From the NCBI RefSeq assembly GCF_943734655.1, contig NC_071355.1:58279449-58343448 (forward strand): 64,000 nucleotides of DNA, in the 5' to 3' direction. Source of the stretch: Sabethes cyaneus. Lineage: Eukaryota > Arthropoda > Insecta > Diptera > Culicidae. Shown here piece by piece: positions 12,001 through 23,170 of this stretch (positions within the stretch are counted from its first letter, which is position 1; every line of letters begins with the position of its first letter). Below the pieces are notes generated by a model. The model was given only the letters and a program-made list of their open reading frames with translations, did not search any database and was not told the origin of the DNA. Made by a program: the position numbers and the translations under genes.

Positions 12001-15000
12001 TGAAGACATATCTTCACTTCTGGCATCTCTGGTCGGAACCAGCAGCATATGATAACTTTAACTTTTGGAGTGCACGACGACGATTTGTTCATTAATGTGA
12101 AATGGATGTAACTCAAAAGGATTAGTAGGACAGTCGTTGATGGCAATGACGACTTGATCGGGTGAGGCAGAGCGTTCGTTGCACGAATTTCTAAAGTGTT
12201 AGGCGAAAAGATCGCACGATTGAAGTACTTCCGATTCCGGCAGAATTTTCGTAGAGCTCTTCTAACCCTTAGCCGTTTAAGTCTGCATAGGTGATTATTC
12301 GACCAAGGAGGCTTTGACGGCGGGTAAGTGTCGGGTACAAATTCAGATGTCACGTTTAAGATTGTTCACCGGGAATAATCGACGGCGTCGTCAATACATG
12401 TAGCAGAGTTTATTAGGCCGTATGAATAAAAGAGTTAGAGCACATGCTCCCATGCGATTTAAACGGGAAAAGCAAAGCAAACTGTTTTATTCATATGGCA
12501 TATTGTCTGCCAATCAACGCAAGAGATAGCGGATCTGATTCCGTCATAATCAGCTCGGCGAAAGCCTCATTCCCGAAGGCATCCTCAAAAATAATCGGCG
12601 TTGGGAGGTACACAGTAACGTCCAAAGCTCCTGCGTCGAGAGCGAGCTCAATTGCTTCCAAAACGGTGCAGACGGGTGTTGTGGCTTCGTTAGTCAGTAG
12701 CAGACGGCACGACACGAATGCACCGAAAAGTATAAAGTGTCTTTAACAGGGACTTTAAATGTACTAGTTGGTAACAAAAATTTGAAGACATTTACTATTT
12801 TTTTATTTTTATTGCTAACAGTCTTGCGAAGTTTGTCGTACAAAAACAGAAGGTCAAATTGCGATAACGGAATTAGCACCCAGGCTTTGCTTTTAGTCTT
12901 GCGACATGTTACTGGTGCACTGGTGCGAAAACAAATGCTAGAACAACGAAAACATCTATTGTTATACGTGACGTACACTTTTCGGTAAGGAGGAGAAAAT
13001 GTCACCAGTCTTGGAGACACTTTTTTGTATTCTCTTTTGCTGTTGCGCACGAAACTAAACATACAGCTTTCCCCCAAACAACACGGTTTGGAATAAGGAG
13101 GTTCCCCATACACTTTTAACTATAACTGTAAGCAAAAAGTGGCAAATGCATGTCATTTGTCGACCAACATTTGAAAGGGGCGGATAAGCCAACTGTCAAA
13201 CAGAACGAGTGAGAGCTATTTTTTGCTGGAGCAGCATAGGAAAATGAACTGTGACTCGTCCTGTTTGACAGTTGGTTTATCCGCCCCTTTCAAATGTTGG
13301 TCGACATTTCTGCAGGACATTTTGATGACTGGTCAGCTCACGTACATGTTTGTTTATTATCATGTACGTATTCGGGCTAGTCTCGCCACTTGCAAGAGAT
13401 AGGCACTGTTGATATAGAAACAGTACTGAGCGATGGTATTGATTAAGAGTGTGACATGGTATTGCATGCTGGTAAATGTATAAAACAAGTGTAACCGTTT
13501 CGGTGCCTGGTCTTCAATAAACAAACAAACAAAACAAAACAAACAGTAGCAGACTGCGGTGGGACGGACACATCGCATCGACGCCAGGATCCTATCTTCA
13601 AAAACTTAAAACCAATTTCTTAACGTAGTGCGAGTCGTTCGCTTGGCTTAACTTGCTAAGTTGGTCGTTTTCCCTGCTCTTTCCAAAAAAGCTCAGTATT
13701 GTCCGGGTCCCACCCATTTCCCATTCCCACTCTAGTTTGAGCGAATATCAATGAGGTTGAAATTTAGAAGCTGTACGGGTATCTATGTTTCGCAGATTTC
13801 AGGGAAATCCAAAGGATGCTGACTAGTTTTAGGCGGGATGCTGTTTTAGACAGGGACGACGGAAATTTCGCCGCACTATCATTCTATAATATTCCGAACT
13901 ACATTATTACTCGACATGTTTAAAAAAAGAACCAAGCCCGTTCAGAAGCAGGTACCCTAGGTAAACGCTACGTTACGTCGCCTGAAATCCGGCAGGATAA
14001 GGATTTCCCGTTCTCGGGAAATTCTCGAAATATAGAACTCTGAAGACAGAAAGGAAATTCAAATTCAATCGATCTGAAAGAATCTCAAAGAACAGCGGAA
14101 AAACTACTGCTGTTAAAACTGATAGGATCTTTTGAACCGCCTTTAATTCCAGATATATTCCATAAATTATTTACGCCCAATTTATTTTCTATTTGCTGCC
14201 GTTTTCCTAAATCCTCCGAAATATTCTCACTGTTTACTATTCCACACACCAATGACTTTCCGAGATTTTCCGTCTCCATCAAATCCAAATACAAAAACTG
14301 CTTCTAAATCCGTCTATATTATCCGCTGTATTTTCCTAACTCCACATTCACTTTCGCTTCAATTCTCCGCTCAATTATGCAAGCAATTTATTTTCTTTTT
14401 CCACTTTCAATTTGCAGTGTTTGTTTACCTATCTTCTTCTTCTTCTTCTTACCGTGTGCCCTGACGGCTTACAGCTAGGTTAATCAACCATGTCAAAGTT
14501 CTTTTGACTAACGCGCGTTCGTTTGCAACATTCCCCTACCCGTAAAGTTAATCAGGTCTCCGGATCTGCTTTACCACCTTTAACCTCAAGTGATGCCGGT
14601 CTTTCGAGAAATGTATTCTTCTTCGTTTGAATCACGTCCATCACGTCCGGTGATAACGCGTACTACGCGCTCACGAATCCATCCGTTGCACACCTTTTCT
14701 TCCACTATAATCACCAAATCGCTGACCTCGATTGGTATAGTATAATAGTAGCTAGTATTATAGTAGGGAGGTACGTATCCATCGGCGCTAGAATTGGTTG
14801 ATCATCACCTGGCACCTATTTCAGTCGTTCCGAGTTGCCTCCTTGAGGACTGAATAATGATTTTTGAGGTTGCTCCACTTCGCTTGAACTTGAACATGAG
14901 AAAATGATTTGGAGTGAGAGCCGACTTTTCTGCAGCTTCTACCTGGATATAAATAAGCGGTCGTGAATTTATCACACTCTTCACTTCTTTCACCAGAGTT

Positions 15001-18000
15001 ATTAGAGTCTCATCGTTGGGTGTTCAGGACGTATCCATGGCTGCAAGCCCACTTTTCACCGATCGCACTGACCGCTCCCAAACACCGCCCATATGGGGCG
15101 CCCCCAGATGGGTTCAATATCCATTTCATTTCTCCGTTGGTAGTTTCAACAAGCTGTCGACTAACGTCGCTTCTTATCTTATTATCAGCTACGAAGTTCA
15201 TGCCTCGAGCACTGTGGATTTCAACAGGATGCCCCCGTGCACTAATGAACCGACTATGTGCTATGCCAAGGTAGTTCATACCCATATAGGAAATGGGGCA
15301 GTCGTAAGCCTGCAGTCTGGCTGCGGGAAGCGGGGACTCTCGGCCTAGGCATGACATCTTGGCTGCACGCCTCGATTAGCCAATTAGCTAATTCTTAGGT
15401 CATGTGCCTCGGTAGTGAATCTACGAGCAACATTGAACAGATTTTCCCAACTATTCGCGTGAACATTCTCGTGTATTTATTGACGACAAGTTGACAAGAA
15501 TAGAAGCCTCCACAGCCGCCCAGTGCGTTCCTGCACTAAGCAACTGTTTTACTCACCTCCTTATTGACGAAGTGATAGTCATATCAGCCGCTGCGATTCT
15601 GCGAAGCTAAAATCCTTTCGTTCCCTTGGACGCCCTGGCTACATCGATGAGCTATCTGTTCAGTCTATTAATCAGAACAGGTGTCTTTCCAACAGTATGG
15701 ACATCGGCATACATGTTTCCTATCCACACAAAGGGGAATAGGAGACATGTGAATAACTATTGGTGTATCTTTGCACTACACTCAATATCATAATGTTTAA
15801 GTACTTCAACCATGTTAATTTCCTGTTTAAATGTTCACGCCTCTTGTTTGTTGACGATCTTAAACTGTATGCCAGAGTAGAGAATCCGTCCGATTCACGG
15901 TTCTACAGGAGCAGCTATCGATTTTCGTGAAATGGTGCATAGATAACCACATGATGCTGAACTCTGACAAATGCGAAGTTATTACATTTCCCCAAAAAAG
16001 CAATCCTTCTCATCTTCGGTTACACACTATCAGACGTGCCTATACGCCACAAAAACTGTGTCAAGGACTTGGGAATACTGTTCGACTCTAAGCTCGATTT
16101 CAAACAACACATCGCATTTATTGTCTCAACAAGGCCTGCAGGAACCTTGGATTTATAATGCGCATCGTTAAGAACTTCTACATCTATTGTATCAAAATTC
16201 TCTACTGTCCGCTCCAATCTTGAGTACTGCGCTCCAGTGTGGAGTCTCCATTACCAAAATAGAGTTGACCGAATCGAGTCAATGTAGCGCAGAATCATTC
16301 GTTCCGCTCTTTGGAGATTCCTTGGAACCCTTCCAGCTGCCTTGCTGCGAACAAAGTTGCAGACTTATCGACCTTGACCCCTGAATACTCGTCGCGATGG
16401 GATCAACGCTGAGCTGTCACTGATATACTGACTTCAAGAGTGGATTGTTCATCTATTCTCGCTAGCCTCAACATACGCGCTCAAAGGCGTACTCTACGTA
16501 GTAGTCTTTTTCTGCGCATTGGCGAACTACAGCAACCTTAGTACGACCACCGGTCAGCTTCGACTTTAACGTTAGCCGCGAGGTGCTAAAAACTAGATTC
16601 CTTATACCTATTAGCTCGTGCATTGTAGGTTATGTGTATCAGTAAGGGTCATAAGATTTGTTGTATATTTTTATAAATAAACAACAGGTCTAATAAGGAA
16701 TCGCCGAGCAAAGTGGTCCGAGTTCGTGCGCTATAGCACAGTCTCAAAACTCCAGGAACTTGACAATTTGGTCGCAACAGGACAAAAGATGTGGAAAAGA
16801 AGCTGGGAAAATGCAGAGGTGCAACGAGCTATGGTCAGAGATCTTGTCAAGCAGGTATGAATAAGATAAGATGAATCTTGCGTGAAGTAGAGTCCTGAGT
16901 TCCAAAGGGAGGAAACGTGAAAGTTATTTTATGCTAGCAAACACGATTGATCAAGACCATGTTTCCCAGCACACTGTTTAGTTATGTTAAAAAATTGTTT
17001 ATAAAAAACCTTCATAGATTACCTAGTCTGGAAGAGTTTCCATCAGTTAGTTTATGTCTAGGATTCTGTGAGGCCAACCCAAAATACTGATTAATACGAG
17101 ATTACCTATACTGAATCCTAGGAAATTTGAATGTCAACACATTATTTTTCAAAACTTTTTACATTTTTGTATGAAAAAACGTATGTAAATTCGCCAAATA
17201 TTTCTGGGAGAGCATCTTATTCTTACATGATACTAATGGACAAAACTAATCAGGATTACCAAAGTCTTGCTTAAGCTACAACATTGAGCGGATTAGTCAA
17301 ACAACTAAAATCATAAATGCGAAAAAAGGTTCAATAAACTGCTGAACTTTTGTTTGTCCTTGTTTTAAACTTACCCCTTAAGTCACGTTTCCCACGTAGA
17401 TATTCAACCGAATGGGAATCAACATGTGTCATATACTCCATATCTTCGGTGGTTTCGAAGCCGCATTTAAACCACTCGCACTCATACATTACTGAGTTAA
17501 GAATTTCCTTTTCTGTATAAGCCTTCAAGCGATGTCGCAATGGGACCTAGAAAGAGTAACCAAATTGTAAAAAAACACGACACAATTATCTCGAAAAACT
17601 ACCTCCGTTCCGGTCATCAGCTGCGAATTATCGTCTTCCATCGGATAATCCTGTTCCTCCAGTGGATCTTCCACCGGACTTTCAACAGTTTCCGGTTCGC
17701 CGGATCCGGCTATTGAATCGGGCCTTTCCTTTTGCTGCTGTTGTTCAATCATCCATTCACGTACTCGCTTGGACCGATCGTCGTCAGTGGGTTCCGTTTC
17801 GGATTGCTCTATGCCGTCAGTAACCGGTTCGCTTTGAGAAGGTCCCGGTCTTGGAGACGCCGTCGAAACGGCCAGCGTTGACAGCTTAACATCGTCCGAC
17901 AGCAGCTCAGTGTTTTCGCTAGGGTCGGGTTCATTTTCGCTGATTTCCTCTTTCTGCAATGGTGACGGATCGATTTTTATTTGTTTCGGCGACTGAGTAA

Positions 18001-18037
18001 TTTTCACCGGAGCCCGTGACTTTCGTTTGCGACCCAT
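6046..18037 (-). CDS. Histone H4 transcription factor (HINFP-like) C2H2 zinc-finger protein
   Basis: I join six exons: 18037-17603, 17546-17375, 8310-7828, 7770-7572, 7392-7275 and 7212-6046. Every junction has GT-AG signals and matching phase, giving 857 residues. The start has G at -3 and +4 and opens MGRKRKSRAPVK. Residues 1-145 are acidic and low-complexity. Ten C2H2 fingers follow: four with C-X4-C spacing (YECEWFKC, IPCLWDLC, FRCEWEDC, VQCQWAFC), then IGCYTC, YPCTQC, YACSFC, FKCHLC, CKEPGC and YACHLC. The order, spacing and the block after the last finger (PGYVRFLYR...YRLATY) match vertebrate HINFP and its fly homologue, nuclear activators of histone genes. A basic and Ser/Pro-rich tail of about 300 residues ends with VVISIDETDTAGNV. 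Intron 2 is 9 kb and transposon-rich. The exon pair at 5388-4016 may replace the last two exons. Orthology is inferred from family recall, not from a search. Confidence 0.85.
8390..9347 (-). pseudogene. LINE reverse transcriptase relic, 3' part
   Basis: On the minus strand a decayed frame contains SGVPQGSNIGPLLFSLFIN and, further on, FYADDIKIY. These are the conserved RT blocks of Jockey/CR1-like non-LTR retrotransposons, including the YADD catalytic core. Stops and frame breaks are frequent. The element continues beyond the foldback insertion at 11201-12360. It lies inside intron 2 of the HINFP-like gene, in the same orientation as that gene. The 3' limit near 8390 is uncertain. Confidence 0.7.
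9352..11196. mobile_element. TTAA-flanked foldback element (piggyBac-like, non-autonomous)
   Basis: TTAA stands at both ends (9348-9351, 11197-11200) and the termini are CCTTCCTAGTGCATT and AATGCATTAGGAAGG. The interior is one long palindrome. Each arm carries about four or five imperfect tandem monomers of roughly 150 bp, marked by GGAACATCCGGTACC or its complement (near 9697, 9858, 10009, 10155; then 10385, 10531, 10677, 10828, 10983). Near both ends is the short palindrome GGGTCGTTTTCGACCC or a variant. TTAA duplication and CC...GG ends suggest the piggyBac superfamily. No transposase is encoded. The LINE reading frame resumes on both sides, so this is a clean insertion. Confidence 0.75.
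11201..12360 (-). pseudogene. LINE reverse transcriptase relic, 5' part
   Basis: This continues the LINE of 8390-9347 across the foldback insertion. The minus-strand reading includes DVRSYRGITFLKVFEIIINE, SVATNLNEF and GQVDAVYT (11223-11477), and PGKPGSDGIPVSILKLYS near 11820-11870. A basic pre-RT segment SKPPWSNNHLCRLKRLR sits at 11970-12353. Those blocks are in the order expected for Jockey-like ORF2. A segment of about 260 bp (11500-11760) has no LINE resemblance and may be another insertion. Stops and shifts make it non-functional. Confidence 0.65.
12361..13157. other. Intronic sequence with an unassigned open frame
   Basis: A minus-strand frame at 12715-12491 encodes a hydrophobic/acidic stretch (LEAIELALDAGALDV...) whose stop codon overlaps AATAAA (TGAATAAAA). 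I do not recognise the family. It may be the 3' end of a retrocopied or older gene, or chance. No splice signals connect it to the surrounding gene. Confidence 0.25.
13158..13305. mobile_element. Short MITE with about 45-bp inverted ends
   Basis: A 148-bp element has arms starting TGTCGACCAACATTTGAAAG and continuing through GGGGCGGATAARCCAACTGTCAAACAG, with a single mismatch between the first 45 bp of each arm. The target duplication is unclear. It sits in intron 2 of the HINFP-like gene. Confidence 0.65.
13306..14559. other. Intronic sequence without recognised content
   Basis: AT-rich intron with an A-rich (AAACA)n-type tract near 13500 and (TCT)n near 14430. Open frames here are short and unconvincing. 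Confidence 0.4.
14560..15420 (-). pseudogene. BEL/Pao-type pol fragment (integrase region)
   Basis: The minus-strand reading gives PISYMGMNYLG, HSARGMNFVADNK, WILNPSGGAPYGR and then EVKSVINSRPLIYI followed by ALTPNHFL. Next come VCNGWIRERVVRVITGRDGR-like residues. These are successive blocks of the BEL/Pao integrase and its C-terminal domain, from the core to the region after the catalytic Glu. Frames shift between blocks and no LTR was recognised, so this is a decayed fragment. Confidence 0.7.
15590..16680 (+). pseudogene. Second LINE relic (RT core to C-terminus)
   Basis: The plus-strand reading includes LFSLLIRTGVFPTVWTSAY, FVDDLKLYARVE, FVKWCIDNHMMLNSDKCEV, then LDFKQHI, NKACRNLGFIMRIVKNF and a terminal block IRAQRRTLRSSLFLRIGEL. 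These are consecutive Jockey/CR1-like RT and post-RT segments. Several frameshifts and stops occur. An AATAAA near 16674 may mark the old 3' end. The RT core just before FVDD is partly deleted. Confidence 0.65.
16681..17374. other. Intronic sequence next to exon 2 of the HINFP-like gene
   Basis: No repeat or gene is firmly recognised. A plus-strand open stretch near 16690-16860 lacks a start and known domains. Confidence 0.35.
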
Positions 18038-18673
18038 TGCAAACTATAATGAACTACGAAATCGACTGTATCAAGCGTGTCCTGGCCGTCCTACTCCCAG
18101 CGGATATGCAAATGGAATGAGGAATGACAGACAGAAGCCAATTTAACGGGAGCTGCAAAATTCTACTCGTAAACACGGCGTTATCGTTACAATAAAACTG
18201 ATTAACGAAGCACGAAGGTGTGTTCGTGAACAGGGTGGTATTTACCTAAGAATAATACACATTCAGGTAAATAAATAGTTCAAAATAAGCGACTTTTGTG
18301 AAAAACGTTTCATTTTACAGTCAAGTTTAGTGCTGATTCAACAGCATTATAAAACTGATTAAATCTTTATCTCTATTGAGAATTTTGGCAATAATTTGGA
18401 TAGTCAAATCGGTTAAATCCCTTAATATTTTCACTGATTTGCCTGCTTCAACTATAGTAGGCTTTGCTTGCCCCTTGCTCAAAGCCCTTATTGCGGCCCT
18501 TGCTAATAAGCATCAGTAAACGACTCACATCTCTTAATATTTCGTATCGAAATAAATTTAGGTAAAGTTTGACAGTAAGGATGAAACGAATGTTTTATAC
18601 ACATTTGTTTCTAAAGTTCTAAACGCATCTTTGGTTAAATGTGATTTTGTTTAGTAGCAATTTGCTCCCAGCC
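18038..18673. promoter_or_regulatory. Shared intergenic region between two divergent zinc-finger genes
   Basis: These 636 bp separate the start codons of the HINFP-like gene (minus) and the ZAD-C2H2 gene (plus). They must contain both 5' UTRs and promoters. No TATA box or known operator could be assigned, and the region is free of the repeats that fill its surroundings. Confidence 0.5.
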
Positions 18674-19998
18674 ATGGAAATAACATCAGAAAATTATATT
18701 AAATGCTGTCGAGTATGTTTGGATACTGACAAGAGCAATTTGTTTTTGAATATTTACGATACTTACCTGCATGATATTGATGTGAATCTGAATACCGCTT
18801 TCCAGAAAACTACAGGGATTACAGTAAGTATTCCAGTGAAGTATTTTAATAATATACTCTACATCAGAATGCAAGACTAAGTATAATCATAGGTATTAGT
18901 TTAATATAATAGTAGTTTCAACACCGAACGCATTCGATTCGTGAATATCACTTTTAGTGTAAACTACTACAACTAGTGCACTCTATTTTAGTGTTCCAGA
19001 GATGATCACCTACCGCCTAAAATATGTCAAAGCTGCCAATTGAGACTGCAGGATGCCTACAATTTCATTCTGGAAAGTTGTAGCAATAACGCAGTCTTGG
19101 AGACGCTAAGAGCACAAGCTAACGAACAACTTATAAAACTTGATATCGAGTGCGCGGCAAGCGATGATGGCCAAGTTGACGAGATTGTAGATAGTAATGT
19201 GGTGTTGATTGATAATTACGTTGAATCCCATATGTCAGCTCCGGAGATAGAGGAATACTTGTTGACAAAAGATACGCTAGATGTTTCGTCGACAAACGTC
19301 GACAACCCGGAACTTTCCGATGAATGCATCGAGAGCGATGCAACCAATGCAGTTGATTTTATCCTGCAAAATCTTAAAAAACCCCGAGTCGGTACAAAAA
19401 AGCAAAAATCTGACGCCGCATCACGAAGGCACAATTGTGAAGTGTGCGGTAAGCTGTTCCAGCGAAAATCTAATCTGGTCGACCATCTAAGGCTGCATGC
19501 CAATGTCAAGCTATTCTCGTGCAACTATTGTGATGCAGCATTTGTGCAAGCAGGCAATCTCAAAAGTCATATTCGGAAGCATACACTGGAGAAACCGTAC
19601 GAGTGTGAACATTGTGGGAAATGTTATAGTCAATCAAGCGCCCTTAAAACGCATATTAGGTAATTCAGTGTTGATTGGTGTTATTTTTGCATTCCTAAAA
19701 ACTTAATTTTAGATCACATACTAATACACGGAATTACATCTGCGACATATGCCAAAAAGGATTTACCAACAGCTCCGATTTGACTAAACACAAGAAGACA
19801 CACTCGGATTTGCGCTTTTTGCAATGTGTTTTATGCGATAAGCGCTATTTTACGCAGAGAATACATCTGAAAAAACACATACAGTCGTATCATGCTTCGG
19901 AAAATTTCGACGAATTGATGCAAAGAGGTACCTTAAAGGAGGGTGTTCGTATAAGTCTATCACTTGAGACCAGAAGTGAATCGAAAAAAACGAAATGA
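18674..19998 (+). CDS. ZAD-C2H2 zinc-finger protein
   Basis: Exons 18674-18823, 18992-19659 and 19713-19998 join in phase with GTAAGT...TTTTAG and GTAATT...TTTTAG introns, giving 367 residues. The ATG has a strong context (GCCATGG). Residues 12-15 (CRVC) and 62-65 (CQSC) are the two Cys pairs of a zinc-finger-associated domain, the insect dimerisation module, which spans the first intron. An acidic linker follows. Five C2H2 fingers lie at about residues 199-355 (HNCEVC, FSCNYC, YECEHC, YICDIC, LQCVLC). The third is split by intron 2 and most linkers are close to the TGEKP type. The product is presumably a nuclear DNA-binding regulator; its target is unknown. It is a member of a large lineage-specific family, so no symbol is given. 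No canonical AATAAA is seen in the 100 nt after the stop. Confidence 0.88.
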
Positions 19999-20440
19999 TT
20001 TATTAAGTCTAAATATAATATCTAATGCTACCGTGTTTTATAGTTAAGATGTTACATATTCATTGCTCTAAGGTTAGCATAACATATTTCAAGAATTGTA
20101 ATAGCTTGGTTTTTTAAGTAGTACCTTTACTTTTGATATATTCCACTGTAAACTTGCTTCGCGACGTTGACAAACTGGTTGCAATTACATCACCGTGACA
20201 TACTATACTACTACGCGTTTAGAAAATCATCCAGTTCAACTTACTTACTTCCAGTTCAACGTTAAATTTAAAAAAATGTTATATTTACTGCTTTCTAAGA
20301 TTACTTAGAAACAAAAACAACAACAAAAAACTGATTGAATATATTTCATTTTGAAAATGAGAAAAAATATTTAAATCCCTCACCGTGAAGCACCGATAGT
20401 GAAGAGACCGATAAAGTTCGTGCTGTTTCAAGCAGTCGTT
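19999..20440. other. 3' flank of the ZAD-C2H2 gene
   Basis: AT-rich sequence that presumably includes the 3' UTR. AATATA near 20012 is a weak poly(A) candidate. Nothing else was recognised. Confidence 0.35.
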
Positions 20441-21034
20441 TCTATTCATTTCGATCTAGGGTCATTACCAATTTTCTTGGCGTCTTAGAAGTCGCAGATC
20501 ACTTTCGACCTGATCGAGTCTTCTTTCCCCGTTGAGCCTCTCTGTTACTGGTGCCGGTGGGGTCGTTGAAAAGAAATCGTCCGGTATTCTGCGTTGGAAA
20601 TCTGCAAGCAGTATCTTTTTCTTTTACTAACATTGAGCCGGAGAGCTCTTTTGCGTAACAGAAATTCCTCTCCACTGTAATCGGTCTTGGGCTACTCGTC
20701 ACCAATTCATTGACCGATAGATAAAGTCCGCAATCACTTTTCTTCAGATACGGCAAGTTCACGTATGTCCTCCATAAGCAAAGTTACAGTCTCAAGTCCG
20801 TAGAGGACTACTGGTCCGATTAGCTTTTTGTACGTCGTCTGCTTTGTGCGGTGGCGTATGCTCCTTGATCAAAGCATCTTGCAGAGGAAAAAAGTAGATC
20901 CGGCTTCCAGGTTGAAAGCGTTGTTGAATCTTCTTACTCGTAAATATTATTGTCGGTGATAACCAGAGATCCCAAATATGCGAAATCATCAACTACTTTC
21001 AGTTTATCGCAGAGGGGTGGTGTGGCTATTAAAC
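20441..21034 (-). pseudogene. LINE relic, C-terminal part, split by a DNA element
   Basis: The minus strand carries VVDDFAYLGSLVITDNNIYE and IYFPLQDALIKEH, then, after breaks, LFNDPTGTSNREAQRG. These are the post-RT blocks of a LINE whose RT core continues at 23416-23690. The same family gives the plus-strand tail at 23691-23988 and the fragments in the tandem units. Stops and frameshifts make it inactive. Confidence 0.65.
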
Positions 21035-21985
21035 TAGGGTTATTGATCGTGGTTCGGCCTATGCAAAAACTGATCCTGGTTCGGCCTATTAGCATAATCA
21101 TCGATAATTCATTAAATATTTACAGATTTAAAGGTAAAATAATTTTATAAGCAGCTTATAATATTTTCCTATGCATTGCCTTCATATATTTGCCATAAAA
21201 ATTAATGTAACTATCTCAAATAATTAAATTTATAACATATGTAAAAGCGGCTTCTAATGTCGTCATCAAAGCTCTCTTTTTAAACGCCTAGAAAGTGTTT
21301 TAGTCTGTGAAGTATTGGTTGAAAACAATTTTAAAATATAGATTCAACTATATTCTTCCATTATTGGATCGTTTTATTCCAAACAAAAAGCGAGATTACG
21401 ACTTATTGAGAAAATACGATTTTAATTTTTTGATCTTAGTTCGGCCTACAAATGATCGTGGTTCGGCCTATCAGCTTCACTGAATCGCCGCTAGTGGCGC
21501 CGCGCTTCGCCCACGTTTTAACCAATTTCTGGCTGTACGTACCACTTGTGTCAAATCTAAATGTTGTGTTTTATGCCATATTTTATTATTTCATGCATTT
21601 CAGAAACAAAATTTTTAGCATCCTAAAATTAAGTTTTTCTTAACAATAAATATGAGGGTATTTTTTTCCAAAGAAGCGTACAAACTGGATTGTAATGTTT
21701 CAGAATTTTATGCAACCTTGTACACGACTTCAGGGCTTGTGCATGAAACAATATTTAAAAAATTCATGGTATCGTGTTTTCCTAGAAAACTCAAATGGAA
21801 ATTTCTCGATTTTCATGTACACCTCCTATTTTAAAAATTCATAGCTGTTGAGCCAAGTATTGAAAAATAAATATTTTTTTATGCTAATGTAAGCAAATTT
21901 ACTCATCAATCCAGAAAAATACTATCTGGAAAAAAATTCATGATTGTGGGAACTCTACCGAAAAATCAATAAAAGTATAGTATTA

Positions 21986-22134
21986 CGAACTAGTTGGAAA
22001 TGAATTCCTTTTAGTTCTACTATAATTTGACTTTCATACGCGTTTTTCGGTTACGACTTGCAACCTTCATCAGCGTGGCAAATTTCTGCAGAAATTATAG
22101 TAGAACTAAAAGGAATTCATTTCCAATTAGTTCG
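21986..22134. repeat. Internal hairpin of about 43-bp arms
   Basis: Arm 21986-22028 (containing GGAAATGAATTCCTTTTAG) is matched in reverse complement by 22092-22134 with one or two differences, around a 63-nt loop. It lies inside the TA-flanked element and may be an older nested MITE. Confidence 0.65.
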
Positions 22135-22569
22135 CGATATTTCGTGAGTTCTACTAAGACGCTCGTAAATAATTTTTAATAAAAGTATGCTTTACCTTTT
22201 AAATTTTTCAAAAGTATTTCGGTTCGCCAATTTCTATTCTTTTAACGATAGGAATTTAGGATTATTTGTTGTCCCTGAATTAGGGCAAAAACCAACGACT
22301 AACGTCGGTGTATGACCGGTTATTTGTTAACACAGTTGTGATTTCAAGAGCAGCTATTTTCACTGATCTATTTGAAAACATACTGAAATTAAATGTAAAT
22401 TCTGTCTTTCTTCGAAGGCACCTGTTAAAATAGAGGAAAATTGCGAGACTAGTGCTTCGATCCTATTGAGTCTTACAGCCTCTTCCAGTCGAAATTATAA
22501 CATGCGACGCCTGGCTTGTTGAATCAGTGTTGTACCTTGAGGTCAACTGGGAGGAGAAAGTTAACTTAT

Positions 22570-22790
22570 TTAACACTGCTAGGTAGATAAAGTGAAAAAA
22601 GATACTATATTTACCCAAAAATACATCTGTACTATTTGTAATGCTTCCGAAGAAAGTAAAAAATTATCTGAATTTATATAACCCGAAATAGTTAGAATAT
22701 TGACCATGTACAAGCTCATTTAACACTGCTAGGTAGATAAATTGAAGTGAGATACTATATTAGGCACCAAAAGTAAGCTTATACCATTTA
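22570..22790. repeat. Imperfect direct repeat of about 75 bp
   Basis: TTTAACACTGCTAGGTAGATAA followed by GATACTATATT and a TACCATTTATAAT-like end occurs twice, near 22570 and 22718. It is a local duplication within the TA-flanked element. Confidence 0.6.
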
Positions 22791-22872
22791 TAATTGGTTA
22801 ATATATAAAAACATTCGTTTCAGAAACTTTTTATTGGAATAGGCCGAACCAAGATCATCGATGGGCCGAACC

Positions 22873-23170
22873 CAAGGGGTCGGACACTCAGCACATAGTG
22901 CCCCGGCACTGCAGAGATAGCAAACGGCACACTTCTAAAGCCTTATAAAAATAACATTTATAGGGCTTTACACACCTCCGGTTCAATTTTACTTATGAAA
23001 TGGGAGCACTGCCAGTTGTCAAAATCATCTCGCACGGTTGCCAGATCTATCAGATTTTAACGAATTTAACAAATCTTCCAGTTCGGCACTTTCGGTACAG
23101 CACCGGCACAGTTCGGTTCGTTTCAAGTCGCCTAACATAAAAACGGCTGTGCCGAGTGACCGACCCCTTG
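22873..23170. mobile_element. hAT-type MITE, copy 2, nested
   Basis: This 298-bp copy is nearly identical to 63-361. The flanks GCCGAACC at 22865-22872 and 23171-23178 are an exact 8-bp target duplication. The target is one of the subterminal GGCCGAACC motifs of the host element, so the MITE inserted after that element existed. Confidence 0.88.

Noticed and set aside
16690..16860. Open stretch containing NRRAKW, reminiscent of homeodomain helix 3
   Set aside because: No WF at the required position, no preceding helices, no start and no splice partners; a chance match.
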